Shown: piece by piece, positions 36,666 through 45,091 of the stretch
Numbering within the stretch: the first letter of the stretch is position 1
How the letters are laid out: every line of letters begins with the position of its first letter
Assembly: GCA_965223355.1 (NCBI GenBank)
Contig: CBDCWE010000003.1
Location: 1,674,001-1,738,000, forward strand
Direction of reading: 5' to 3'
DNA length: 64,000 nt
From: Tectiglobus sp965223355
GTDB lineage: Bacteria; Pseudomonadota; Alphaproteobacteria; Rhizobiales; Hyphomicrobiaceae
Position numbers and translations under genes: made by a program
Notes under the pieces: generated by a model
Databases searched by the model: none
The model's input: only the letters and a program-made list of their open reading frames with translations
What the model was told of the DNA's origin: nothing

Positions 36666-37178
36666 ATGTCCAACGATGCAGATAATGACAACGTCGTATC
36701 GTTGCAGACCGACCCGGAACAGTCGCAGGCGAATTGGGGCGACCTTCACGATGGCAATGCGGCGCTCGCGCAAAAGCCGGTTGAAGATCCGCTAAGCCCG
36801 CCGCTGCTTCCGGCCGTCGTCAAGCCAAATCTACCACTGGCACGGCTCCATGGATTTGTCGTCAGTGACGCCTTGAGCCTGGCCGCACTGGGCCTTGGCG
36901 ATCTGTCCAAACCATCCAAACGTGCTGGCGCGGACGGCGTTGCGCCAGCGGCGGCGCGGCGCGGGACCAACACCGGCCGGCGCCAGCCCGGCACACGAGC
37001 CGGCGCGCGGCACCGACACCCACAATCTGCTGCCGACGTCGCGAACCTCAAGGCACCCGCGCTGCAGCAGCCGGCAGCCCCCGAGCCTCGGCAACCGATG
37101 ACAAATCAGCCCGGCTTCGTTATCGGCCTCATTGCCGCCACGCTTGTCGGCGGCCTGCTCTACATACATCTGACCTGA
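36666..37178 (+). CDS. C-terminal membrane-anchored protein, unknown function
   Basis: 170 residues, ATG 36666. A charged/Pro-rich N-terminal half, a basic middle (RRGTNTGRRQPGTRAGARHRH) and a C-terminal hydrophobic helix FVIGLIAATLVGGLLYIHL that ends the protein: a tail-anchor layout. No family recognised. It lies 80 bp after the coiled-coil gene and about 290 bp before gspF on the same strand. Weak ribosome site. Could be a small subunit of the secretion apparatus (GspM/GspN-like are not matched), or unrelated. Confidence 0.55.
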   Translation: MSNDADNDNVVSLQTDPEQSQANWGDLHDGNAALAQKPVEDPLSPPLLPAVVKPNLPLARLHGFVVSDALSLAALGLGDLSKPSKRAGADGVAPAAARRGTNTGRRQPGTRAGARHRHPQSAADVANLKAPALQQPAAPEPRQPMTNQPGFVIGLIAATLVGGLLYIHLT

Positions 37179-37472
37179 AGTCGAGCAAGCGCCAACGGCC
37201 TGTCTTTGTTTGAAATCGGAACGATCCTTCTGTCCCAGCCACCCATAGGCTTAGTGGTCTCAATCACCTAAAATGGCGCATTCAGATGCGCTGGCCTGGT
37301 TCGTCAGCAGGCCTGGTTGGTGAGCAAGAAGGCGTGCGAAAGCATAGCGTGGGCTATGGTGAGCGCGGCTGACGCCCTCAAGGGAAGGGGCCAGGGCACA
37401 TGCACCGAAGACGCTCAGATTTGGCCGGGCGGTGAGCGGGATGGTTCGAGCCAAGTCGGAAAGGCGACCAAC

Positions 37473-38693
37473 TTGTCGGAATTTGCTTATACCGCGTTCG
37501 ACGATGCCGGCCGGAAGATCTCCGGCACGGTTGAGGCCGAAGACGCAGAAGCGGCTATGCGCCAGCTAACCGAGCAGGGCAGCTACGTCATAGACGTTGT
37601 GCCGGCGACCGGAAAGGCGCCGCGCACAAGTTCATTTAGGTCGCCCTTTTCGAGCGATCCGTGGCCGTCGGAAATCACTCAATTCACCCGCGAGCTCGAA
37701 CTGTTATTGACGTCGGGGCAAAACCTGGCGCGTGCGCTGTCTCTGATTGAGGAAGACACCAGTTCGCGCCGGATCAAGGCGCTGTCGACCCGATTGCGCC
37801 AATCGGTTGCGGCGGGCCGATCCTTTGAGGAGGCGCTGCGGATGGAACAGCGCAGCTTCCCGCCTGTCTATATCGGTATGGTCAAAGCGGCGGAGGCGAC
37901 CGGGGAAATGGCCGGCGCCTTGGCCCACATCGCGGACATGCGCGAGCGCCAGGAAAAGCTGTGGGCCCAGGTCAACTCGGCGCTGCTCTACCCATCCTTG
38001 CTCATTGCAACGGCAATCGCAGCGGTACTGCTGCTGATGGTCGTTGTCGTCCCGAGATTTGGCGAAATGCTGGGTGACCAGGTTGACAACCTGCCGGCGA
38101 CGTCAAAGGCGGTGTTTGCGACTTCGCGATGGCTGAGCGAGAACTTTGATCTGTTCGGCATTTGTGTCGCGGGCCTGCTGTTGGTGCTGCTGCTCGGCCT
38201 GCGGCAACCGGCCATTCGCAAATCGATCGAGCGCATGTTGTTGCGCGTCCCGTTGCTCAGCACGTTGATCCGAATGGCGTTGAGCGCGCGGTTCTGTCGA
38301 ACGTTGGGGGGGTTGACCGCAGCCGGTGTCGGCCTGCCGGCAGCGCTCGCCCTGACGCGCGATACCTTTGCCAATGAAAACGCCCGGCAATTGATCGACC
38401 GCATTGGCACGGCCGTTCGCGAGGGGCGCGACTTTACGGATCCGATGGGCAGCGCAAACCTATTCCCGCTGATGTTGGTGTCGATGCTGAAGATCGGCGC
38501 CAGCAGCGGTGCGCTGTCACAAACCGCGCTGCGCCTGGCCGACATGTATGAGACCAAGCTTCAGATTTCCATTCAACGCGTTGTTAGTGTGCTCGAACCG
38601 ACAATAATCCTTGTGGTGAGTATCTTTTGCGGTTTCATCGTACTATCAGTTGTCTCAGCAATTCTTGGTGTCTATGACTTGGCCGGAGGATAG
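37473..38693 (+). CDS. gspF: Type II secretion inner-membrane protein GspF
   Basis: About 406 residues from TTG 37473, which has AAGG nine bases upstream; the frame is open to 37317 but the family begins at LSEFAYTAFDDAG. GspF is the polytopic inner-membrane core of the type II secretion platform. Seen: the GspF/PilC duplicated domain (ITQFTRELELLLTSGQNLARAL and FCRTLGGLTAAGVGLPAALAL), the internal ATGEMAGALAHIADM block, and three hydrophobic segments (LLIATAIAAVLLLMVVV, FGICVAGLLLVLLLGL, IILVVSIFCGFIVLSVVSAIL). First recognisable gsp gene of the run; upstream 37179-37472 holds a decayed family R piece near 37180-37250. Confidence 0.88.
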   Translation: MSEFAYTAFDDAGRKISGTVEAEDAEAAMRQLTEQGSYVIDVVPATGKAPRTSSFRSPFSSDPWPSEITQFTRELELLLTSGQNLARALSLIEEDTSSRRIKALSTRLRQSVAAGRSFEEALRMEQRSFPPVYIGMVKAAEATGEMAGALAHIADMRERQEKLWAQVNSALLYPSLLIATAIAAVLLLMVVVVPRFGEMLGDQVDNLPATSKAVFATSRWLSENFDLFGICVAGLLLVLLLGLRQPAIRKSIERMLLRVPLLSTLIRMALSARFCRTLGGLTAAGVGLPAALALTRDTFANENARQLIDRIGTAVREGRDFTDPMGSANLFPLMLVSMLKIGASSGALSQTALRLADMYETKLQISIQRVVSVLEPTIILVVSIFCGFIVLSVVSAILGVYDLAGG

Positions 38694-38712
38694 GTTGAAA
38701 GAGGTGTTTGGG

Positions 38713-39180
38713 ATGCGTTCGTGGCTTGCATCTGGACCAAGGATTGGTGGTCGGCTGCGGTCGCGCCGCAGCCGCGAAGCGGGCTTTACGCTTGTCGAAC
38801 TCCTGATCGTCCTGGCAATCCTGGTGCTGCTGGCATCGTTGGTCGGACCCCGCGTTATCGGCTATTTGGGCAGTTCAAAGATCAAGGCAGCAAAGGTTCA
38901 GATTGAGGGCATCGAAGCCGCGCTTCAGTTGTACCGCATTGACAACAATGGTTATCCGACGACGTCGGAAGGGCTGGCGGCACTGGTCAAGCGACCGGCA
39001 AACGCGCCGAACTGGAACGGTCCCTACCTGGCCCGGCGCAAGGTGCCGCTGGATCCGTGGAACCGGCCGTACAACTACCGCTCACCCGGCCAAAACGGTG
39101 ACTTCGACATATTCTCGCTGGGTGCAGACAATCAAAAGGGTGGTGATGGCGAAAAGGCCGACATCGGGAACTGGCAATGA
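38713..39180 (+). CDS. gspG: Type II secretion major pseudopilin GspG
   Basis: 155 residues from ATG 38713 with AGAGG upstream (a TTG at 38695 is also in frame). Seen: prepilin peptidase site and helix GFTLVELLIVLAILVLLASLV preceded by a basic leader (RSRRSREA), then the GspG C-terminal domain (YRIDNNGYPTTSEGLAALV, WNGPYL, PLDPWNRPYNYRSPG, FDIFSLGADNQKGGDG), whose Ca-binding acidic loop is intact. Forms the pseudopilus that pushes proteins through the secretin. Overlaps gspH by 35 bp. Confidence 0.94.
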   Translation: MRSWLASGPRIGGRLRSRRSREAGFTLVELLIVLAILVLLASLVGPRVIGYLGSSKIKAAKVQIEGIEAALQLYRIDNNGYPTTSEGLAALVKRPANAPNWNGPYLARRKVPLDPWNRPYNYRSPGQNGDFDIFSLGADNQKGGDGEKADIGNWQ

Positions 39181-39628
39181 TGGTCGGGGCCGGGCCGCCG
39201 GCTTCACCCTCGTCGAGTTGCTGGCGGTGCTGGCAATTCTATCGCTTGCCGCCAGTTCCGTTGCATTCGCCATTGCCGGCAGCAGCGACAAGAGCCGTCT
39301 TTCGAAACAAGCGTTCAGCATCGCCACTCGATTACGCGCGGCCCGTGCGCTCGCCATTCGTCGGGGCGGTGAGGCGGCGTTGAGTTTCAATCTGCAAACG
39401 AGAACTGTCGAGCTTCCCGGCTGGCCGGCGATCCACGTGTCGAACGATTATCCACTCGATGTCGAGGCGGCTTCATCGGAGCGCCGTTCGGCGACGACGA
39501 TTGCCATCCGTTTCTTTGCAAACGGATCGTCAACGGGCGGGGTCGTGCGCTTGGGCAAGGCCGAATATGAGTTTGAGATCCGGGTCAGCTGGTTCAATGG
39601 GCGTGTCAATGTCATACCGCCGGCCTGA
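39146..39628 (+). CDS. gspH: Type II secretion minor pseudopilin GspH
   Basis: 160 residues from ATG 39146, preceded by AAGGG; lies mostly in a frame different from gspG and overlaps it by 35 bp. Seen: prepilin cleavage site AAGFTLVELLAVLAILSLAAS and a GspH-like C-terminal domain (ARALAIRRGGEAALSFNLQTR, AIRFFANGSSTGGVVRLG). Minor pseudopilin that caps or connects the pseudopilus. Overlaps gspI by 20 bp, so the whole run is translationally coupled. Confidence 0.85.
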   Translation: MAKRPTSGTGNDGRGRAAGFTLVELLAVLAILSLAASSVAFAIAGSSDKSRLSKQAFSIATRLRAARALAIRRGGEAALSFNLQTRTVELPGWPAIHVSNDYPLDVEAASSERRSATTIAIRFFANGSSTGGVVRLGKAEYEFEIRVSWFNGRVNVIPPA

Positions 39629-40034
39629 TCGGCGAAGCAATGTCGGCGCGGGATCGGGCGCCGGCTTCTCCCTGCTCGAAGCGATCGTCGCGATCCTGAT
39701 ATTGTCGATTGCGCTGACGGCGCTCTACGGTGCCTTCGGCTCGGCGCAGACCGGCCTCGCTCAGATCGAACATCACGTTTCCGCCCGCGTCCTGGCACGT
39801 TCGATTTTGGAAGAGCATACGGCGAGCCGCAGGCCGCCCGAGCGGACATTGACCGGACGTGACGGGGAACTCAATTGGGTGTTGACGGTTCGCGAAGCCG
39901 GCGAAGAGATCATTCCAACCGCCACCGCGGGCGGCTGGACACTCTATGAGTTCATCGTCGAAGTCAGCTGGGCGCCGCGCCACCGCACGCAGTTGCGCAC
40001 GCTTCACCTCGCCCGGCCAAGGCCAGCACAATGA
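39609..40034 (+). CDS. gspI: Type II secretion minor pseudopilin GspI
   Basis: 141 residues from ATG 39609. Seen: the cleavage/helix motif GAGFSLLEAIVAILILSIALTALYG, then a GspI-type C-terminal part (ILEEHTASRR, GELNWVLTVREAG, VEVSWAPR). The initiation point is chosen because it precedes the leader with suitable length. Overlaps gspH by 20 bp and gspJ by 4 bp (ATGA). Tip complex component with GspJ and GspK. Confidence 0.85.
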   Translation: MSYRRPDRRSNVGAGSGAGFSLLEAIVAILILSIALTALYGAFGSAQTGLAQIEHHVSARVLARSILEEHTASRRPPERTLTGRDGELNWVLTVREAGEEIIPTATAGGWTLYEFIVEVSWAPRHRTQLRTLHLARPRPAQ

Positions 40035-40777
40035 CAAGCCCCGAGCCAGGTCCGCAAGCCGGCTTTTCGTTGCTCGAAGTCCTGGTCGCAATGGCGTTGC
40101 TGACCTTGGTGATCGGCATGGTTGGGACAACGATCAATATCGTTATGCTGTCGGTCGACCGCGGCGTCTCGGACATCAATCGGGTCGATATGATGTCACG
40201 CGCCCATTCCGCTTTGCGGACCGATATTATGCGCCTGCAGCGCATCGTCGAGGCCGAAACGAAGGGCGCCGGCAGCGCCCAGTACCGGTTCGTGGGACGC
40301 AAGCGTGAACTCGCGTTTGTGGTAAGTGAGCCCGATTACCCGACGGATGCCGGCAGCTATGTCATCACCTATCGCTTTCACAGCGTTGGCGATGGCGGTG
40401 AGCTCGTGCGCTCCCGCGACCTCTTTGAGCCGGCGCAAGCGCACCGCCGTCGGCGCGCTCGCAAAGACCGGTCAGCAGACGTAACGGTGCTGGAGGGGGC
40501 CTACACCGTCACATTTGAGTACCTCGCCGTCCGCGGACGGCAATTGCGCTGGGTGAGCAAGTGGATCGACGACCGCGCCCTGCCGCGGCTCATCAAAGTC
40601 AATATCGCGCCGACGAAGGCCGGCGGTTTTGTGTCGTCGAGCTTGATCGTCCGCCCGCGGGTAACTGCCGAAGCCTCGTGCGTTGATCCGAAAGGCCGGT
40701 TCTGTGCCGCCAGACGCGGCGGTCGCATCGCCGGCACGCGATGGCACCGACCCAAGCGCCGGGGAGCGAAGAATTGA
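40031..40777 (+). CDS. gspJ: Type II secretion minor pseudopilin GspJ
   Basis: 248 residues, starting at the ATGA overlap with gspI. Seen: leader and helix QAGFSLLEVLVAMALLTLVIG, then ELAFVVSEPD, YRFHSVGDGGELVRSRD and the GspJ-type VTFEYLAVRGRQLRWVSKW. The C-terminus is Arg-rich (RRGGRIAGTRWHRPKRRG), longer than in most GspJ proteins. Ends four bases into the TTG start of gspK. Confidence 0.85.
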   Translation: MTSPEPGPQAGFSLLEVLVAMALLTLVIGMVGTTINIVMLSVDRGVSDINRVDMMSRAHSALRTDIMRLQRIVEAETKGAGSAQYRFVGRKRELAFVVSEPDYPTDAGSYVITYRFHSVGDGGELVRSRDLFEPAQAHRRRRARKDRSADVTVLEGAYTVTFEYLAVRGRQLRWVSKWIDDRALPRLIKVNIAPTKAGGFVSSSLIVRPRVTAEASCVDPKGRFCAARRGGRIAGTRWHRPKRRGAKN

Positions 40778-41730
40778 CACCGATTATCGACCGATCGCCG
40801 AACCGGGATCGTGAACGCGGCGCCGCCTTGGTCATCTGCATTTGGTTGATCGTCCTGCTGGCATTGCCGGTCGGCCTGCTAACCATCGGCGTGCGTGACG
40901 GCGTCAGAGCGATCGAAAACGAAACGATCATCGATCGTGGTCATATCACTTTGGATGCGGCGCTCGAACTGGCGGTCATGCGCCTGATGATGTCGGATAC
41001 AAAAGCGCGATGGCAGCCCGATGGCACATCCTATAGCGCCGCCCTGGGCGATCTGCGCCTGGCGGTCACAATCACCAACGAGAACGCCCGCATTGATCTC
41101 AACAAGGCCAAGCCGGTGTTGCTTGCGGGTCTTTTCGAGGCCTTGGATGTTTCGGCGGCCGAGGCCGAACGGCTCGCCAATCGGATTGTCGACTGGCGCG
41201 ATCGAAACGGCGAACGGCGCGCGCATGGCGCAGAAGATCGCGACTACCGGTCTGCCGGCCTGCCCTACGGCGCAGCCGACGCGCCGTTTGTCGACACGCG
41301 CGACCTGGCGCGGATCCTCGGCATGCCGAAACAGCTCGCAACCCTCGCCCTGCCGCACGTCACAGTTTTCTCCGGGACAGCAACGATCAATCCTGCTCAA
41401 GCCTCGGAAACCGTCTTGAAAGCCCTGCCAGGCGTTACGCCCGGGGCGATCGAGCAAATCTTGGCAATGCGGTCTAACCGTGGGCGGTCTAACCGTGGCT
41501 CGGGTCCGATAGACTATGCCAGACTTCTCAACGCGGCGCGGGACTATGTGAGCGCCAAAGCCGGCCCGGCGCTCAGGATTCGGATCGTCTATGGCGGCAG
41601 CAGCGAACTGCCGGACGGCTGGGGCGAGGCGGTCATCATGCGCGCCGTCGATGGGGCTTCGCCCTACCGTGTGTTGAGTTGGCGCTTTCGCCCGACGCGA
41701 CGTGCGATCGACTATGGCCGCTCAGACTAG
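40774..41730 (+). CDS. gspK: Type II secretion minor pseudopilin GspK
   Basis: About 318 residues from TTG 40774 (GGGGAG upstream and TTGA overlap with gspJ); an ATG at 40741 is in frame but overlaps gspJ further. Seen: helix GAALVICIWLIVLLALPVGLLTIG with a basic leader, DLRLAVTITNENARIDLNKA, IVDWRDRNGERRAHGAE and the helix-hairpin domain LGMPKQLATLALPHVTVFSG, LKALPGVTPGAIEQILAM. A 15-bp direct duplication (41469-41483 and 41484-41498) adds RSNRG twice. Last gene of the run; H4 follows after 26 bp. gspL, M, C, D and E are absent from the window. Confidence 0.88.
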   Translation: MTPIIDRSPNRDRERGAALVICIWLIVLLALPVGLLTIGVRDGVRAIENETIIDRGHITLDAALELAVMRLMMSDTKARWQPDGTSYSAALGDLRLAVTITNENARIDLNKAKPVLLAGLFEALDVSAAEAERLANRIVDWRDRNGERRAHGAEDRDYRSAGLPYGAADAPFVDTRDLARILGMPKQLATLALPHVTVFSGTATINPAQASETVLKALPGVTPGAIEQILAMRSNRGRSNRGSGPIDYARLLNAARDYVSAKAGPALRIRIVYGGSSELPDGWGEAVIMRAVDGASPYRVLSWRFRPTRRAIDYGRSD

Positions 41731-41756
41731 GCCGTACCGGCCCGGGCAGCAGCCTA

Positions 41757-41931
41757 GGGAGCCTCTGATCAAGTCTCAGGTTTCCAAAGGGCAATGCCCT
41801 TTGGTGGGATCGTTAAGGGCGACGCCCTTAACATATCGCCGCTTGGCGGCGATCCTTGAGGGGCTTTTAGCCCCTCAAACACCCCGACCAGGGGATGGGT
41901 CCCCTGGACCCGAAACTTGTTCAGAGGTTTC
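41757..41931. repeat. Family H five-hairpin element (H4)
   Basis: All five stems in the order CCAAAGGGC, TTAAGGGC, ATCGCCGC, TTGAGGGGCT, CCAGGGGAT with complements. Bounded by GCCTCTGATC and TTCAGAGGTT. Follows gspK by 26 bp and abuts R6; a likely end-of-operon structure, but with no T-run. Confidence 0.92.
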
Positions 41932-42070
41932 CTAGATCATTGTGCTTTGAGTTGGAACCGCTATTGCGGTTCCAACTCAAAGCACAATGATGATCGCCAC
42001 TTTAGAGGCGAGCAACTTTCTGCCTTTATTCAGGATCGTTCCGATTCCGAATAAAGGCAGGTTGCTCTAG
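41932..42070. repeat. Family R element (R6), full length
   Basis: 139 bp, CTAG to CTAG, palindrome arms GTGCTTTGAGTTGGAACCGC with matching GCGGTTCCAACTCAAAGC (both arms changed, stem conserved), then link and the GCAACTTTCTGCC module. Abuts H4 on the left and the IS481-type end on the right (CTCTAGATGTG). Confidence 0.93.
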
Positions 42071-42071
42071 A

Positions 42072-42097
42072 TGTGTATTTCCAGAAGGTTGTTCGCA
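42072..42097 (+). repeat. Left end of the IS481-type element
   Basis: TGTGTATTTCCAGAAGG and following bases; starts two bases after the R6 CTAG and is exactly repeated at 33463. No right-end counterpart is visible after the transposase gene. Confidence 0.65.
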
Positions 42098-42177
42098 TTC
42101 TCCGTTGGAGATTGTCCATTCGGCCCGGGTCGGGGAAGCTGATGTTGTGCTACGTCAGTGATTCACCGGAGGAGAAA

Positions 42178-43134
42178 ATGAACACCCACAAGAATGCACC
42201 CCTTACACCGGCAGGTCGAGAGCGCATGGTCCGCGCCGTTGTGGATGACGGCAAATCAAAGGCCGCTGTTGCTCGGGCCTTCCGCACAACCGCCAAAACT
42301 GTCGGCAAATGGGTTGGACGGTTCCGCGAGCACGGCGTCGAGGGCTTGCGTGATCGCTCATCCAGGCCCCGCTCATTGCCAAGCCAAACGCCGCTTGCCA
42401 CTTGTGATGAAGTCGAAAGGTTGCGACGTCAGCGATACACCCAGGACCAGATTGCAGCCCAGACCGGCCTCTCGCGCACAACCGTCTCGCGCATCCTCAA
42501 CAGCCGCGGTCTATCGCACTTGGCCTGCCTTGAACCGAAAGAGCCGCGCCCGCGATACGAACGGGAGACACCAGGCGAGATCATCCACATCGACATCAAG
42601 AAACTCGGGCGTTTTTCCCGGCCTGGACACCGTGTGACCGGCAACCGTCACGGCCAGTCCGCGACACGTGGCGTCGGCTGGGAATATGTTCACGTTGCTA
42701 TCGATGACCATTCCCGCGTCGCCTATTGCGACATCTTTCCAAACGAGAAAAAGGAAAGTGCGCTCGCACATCTCGAGGCCACGGTGGCTTACTACAAACA
42801 ACTTGGTGTCACCGTCACCCGCGTGATGACGGACAATGGTTCCTGCTATCGTTCGAAGGCCTTTCGCCGCGCATGCGCCAAACTCAACATCAAGCACATC
42901 CGCACAAAACCTTACACGCCGCAAACGAACGGCAAGGCTGAGCGCTTCATCCAGACGACCATCCGCGAATGGGCCGACGCCACCGAGTACCACTCATCCG
43001 AACAGCGCCAAGCCGACCTGCCTCAATGGCTACACCGCTACAATTGGCATCGCCCGCATGCTAGTCTCGACAAAAAACCACCCATCAGCCGCCTCGGCCT
43101 AACCGAGAACAACCTGTTGAAGCTTCACAGCTAG
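42178..43134 (+). CDS. IS481-family transposase
   Basis: 318 residues from ATG 42178, preceded by GGAGGAG. Seen: N-terminal helix-turn-helix (GKSKAAVARAFRTTAKTVGKW) and a second one (YTQDQIAAQTGLSRTTVSRIL), then a DDE integrase core with D139 (IHIDIKK), D219 (VMTDNGSCY) and E255 (NGKAERFIQT): the last spacing is 35 residues as in DD(35)E enzymes. It ends LTENNLLKLHS, the family's native C-terminus, so the gene looks intact. The stop TAG overlaps the dksA-type stop on the other strand by two bases, leaving no room for a right inverted repeat. Confidence 0.9.
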   Translation: MNTHKNAPLTPAGRERMVRAVVDDGKSKAAVARAFRTTAKTVGKWVGRFREHGVEGLRDRSSRPRSLPSQTPLATCDEVERLRRQRYTQDQIAAQTGLSRTTVSRILNSRGLSHLACLEPKEPRPRYERETPGEIIHIDIKKLGRFSRPGHRVTGNRHGQSATRGVGWEYVHVAIDDHSRVAYCDIFPNEKKESALAHLEATVAYYKQLGVTVTRVMTDNGSCYRSKAFRRACAKLNIKHIRTKPYTPQTNGKAERFIQTTIREWADATEYHSSEQRQADLPQWLHRYNWHRPHASLDKKPPISRLGLTENNLLKLHS

Positions 43135-43448
43135 ACCGCACAATTTTTGCACACGGACGTGTGCGGCAGCACATCAAGCCGCTCATTTGAAATATCGTCG
43201 CCGCATCGCACGCAAACCCCGTAGGTGCCGTTCTTGAGGCGAGCGAGGGCTGCACGAATCGCATCCATTTCCTGCATGCCAGCTTGGCCAAGGCCTTCCA
43301 GCACTTCGTCCATTTCCGACTCAGTGGCGTTTTCTTCCCAATCCGGATCCGGTGGCTGCTCGAGGTGGTTTTCGATCCGGTGCAAGCGACCGCCCAGTTC
43401 GACCATCCGCTTTTTCAGTTGTTCTTCGTAGCCGCTGTAGTCTCTCAT
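43131..43448 (-). CDS. TraR/DksA family C4 zinc-finger protein
   Basis: 105 residues beginning MRDYSGYEEQLKKRMVEL. A coiled-coil N-terminal half with many Glu/Leu positions (RLHRIENHLEQ), then C-x2-C ... C-x2-C (CVRCGDD, VCKNC) with NGTYGVCVRCG and RLDVLPHTSVC, the zinc finger of the DksA/TraR family. These bind the RNA polymerase secondary channel and modulate transcription. The ATG 43448 has a GGAGAC upstream. Much shorter than DksA (about 150 residues), so a TraR/YbiI-like short member. Convergent with and overlapping the transposase stop. Confidence 0.88.
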   Translation of the reverse strand: MRDYSGYEEQLKKRMVELGGRLHRIENHLEQPPDPDWEENATESEMDEVLEGLGQAGMQEMDAIRAALARLKNGTYGVCVRCGDDISNERLDVLPHTSVCKNCAV

Positions 43449-43578
43449 GGCGAAGTCTCCATTCCACGGACGTCAATTGTCCGTCACATCCGTGAGCCAG
43501 CACTGACTTAAATCAAGCGGAATGTTGCAACATTCAGTATAGTTGAATTGCACGATGAAATTCAACCTCGCGCTCAGC

Positions 43579-43637
43579 CGGGCCGGGCGCTGTTGTGCGC
43601 TGGCAGCATTGCGCGCCGCTTGTGGGACATGCACCAT
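43579..43637 (+). repeat. 59-bp dispersed repeat, copy 2
   Basis: Second copy of the sequence at 11994-12052, sharing CCGGGCGCTGTTGTGCGC and about 50 of 59 positions by eye. Lies between the zinc-finger gene and the DMT transporter gene. Confidence 0.65.
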
Positions 43638-43668
43638 AAGCGCAGCACGCGCCGTGCCGGCGCGCGCG

Positions 43669-44565
43669 CTATTTCTCGCCCGACGATCGTTGCGCGCGCG
43701 CAATTTGCGCTTCGCGCCGGGTGATGTAGGCGGTCGACAGGAAGATCACACCGCCGCCGATCCATACCGCTGCGGCGGGATACTCCAGAAAGATCAAAAA
43801 CCCGAGCAGCGCCGACAGCGGCAAGCGGACAAATTCGATTGGCTGCAATTGGGTCATTTCGGCCAAGCTGCACGCCCGTGTCCAGAAGAAGTGACCAAAC
43901 GTACCGGCGATGGCGAGGCAAATCAGCAGGACGAACGTGATCAAATCGGGCCATTGCCAGACGAACAGTGCAGGAACCAACGACAGCGGTGTCGACAACA
44001 CCACCATCCAGATAATAATCGCCTCGACGGGCTCGGTCGCAGTCAGGCGTTTGACGATCAGCGCCGTCATCGCCAGCAACAGTGCATTCGTCAGCGCCAA
44101 CGCCGTGCCGACGGAGATTTCGGAGAGGTTGGGGCCGACAACAATCAGCACGCCGCAAAAGCCAGCCGCAATCGCCGCAATCCTGCGCCAGCGCACAATT
44201 TCACCGAGAATGAAAATCGCACCGACCGTCGTAAACAGCGGTGCCGTGAAGCTCAGTGCGGTCGCTTCGGCGAGCGGTATCAGTGTGATCGCCGTGAAGC
44301 CAGCGGTCATTCCGGCGATATTGAAAAGTGCTCGCAGGCCGTAAAGTGGAAAGCGCTCGGTCTTGAGCAAGCCGATCCCGCTGCGCACAATCAACGGGCA
44401 CAGCAGCAATAGCGCAAAGAAATTTCGAAAAAACACGACCTCCAGAATATGAATGGTCTGGGCTGACAATCTGATCAGCACGGCCATCGTTGAAAAACAA
44501 CACATCGCCATCAACATGAAAGCGGCCGCCTGCATGGGCTGGGAGAGCTGGTTGACCCGCGCCAT
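43669..44565 (-). CDS. EamA/DMT-superfamily transporter
   Basis: About 298 residues from ATG 44565 (GTG 44592 is also in frame). Ten hydrophobic segments in two related halves of about five each, as in EamA (DMT) proteins; blocks such as LEVVFFRNFFALLLLCPLIV, GFTAITLIPLAEATALSFTAPLF and FGHFFWTRACSLAEMTQLQPIEF match the family. DMT proteins export amino acids, drugs or metabolites across the inner membrane; substrate here is unknown. The C-terminus is basic. Gene-free DNA of about 520 bp separates it from htpG. Confidence 0.87.
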   Translation of the reverse strand: MARVNQLSQPMQAAAFMLMAMCCFSTMAVLIRLSAQTIHILEVVFFRNFFALLLLCPLIVRSGIGLLKTERFPLYGLRALFNIAGMTAGFTAITLIPLAEATALSFTAPLFTTVGAIFILGEIVRWRRIAAIAAGFCGVLIVVGPNLSEISVGTALALTNALLLAMTALIVKRLTATEPVEAIIIWMVVLSTPLSLVPALFVWQWPDLITFVLLICLAIAGTFGHFFWTRACSLAEMTQLQPIEFVRLPLSALLGFLIFLEYPAAAVWIGGGVIFLSTAYITRREAQIARAQRSSGEK

Positions 44566-45091
44566 GGGTTCGAACTTGCCGGGTTCATCCACGAATGTCT
44601 GCCGCCTGCTCCATCACTGGTCGTGGCAAGATCCTACGATGGCACAGACGGTAAGGCGAGCGATCACACGATCCGGGAGAGGATGGTGTTGTTCGCACCC
44701 GCCGGCGCGACCGCGGTATTCTGCGGGCACGAACACCACGTCGGCAGCGAGGATCGTGCCATGCCTCTTCTAATCCGCAGTCCCCACCAGCCGCATCATG
44801 ACGTTGTGGTGACGCCAACGCTGTTGCAAACCGCGCCCGATGCCGACCACGACTTTGTCGGCGACGTGATCATCAACGACCGCGCACCGGCACGGTCCAA
44901 ACCACCCCGGCCGCGCATCGGATCATACCGCGCCTGCCCGAGTGAGCCGCCTGGACCCATGAAGCGGGTCAAGTTTTATGCGGTCTGGTATAAATCCAAC
45001 GCCGCGAATTTGCGCCCTCTTCACCTTGGCGGCGAGATCGCTTATATCGCGGTCGCGCACCAACTGATCCCGACCCTGACGAGAACCTGCA
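44566..45091. other. Region upstream of htpG, no confident gene
   Basis: A + strand frame from 44623 overlaps the htpG start and contains CGHEHHVGS, faintly metallophosphatase-like, but codon pattern and start are unconvincing and no family is assigned. The htpG promoter should lie near 45000-45080; no heat-shock promoter is obvious. Confidence 0.35.
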
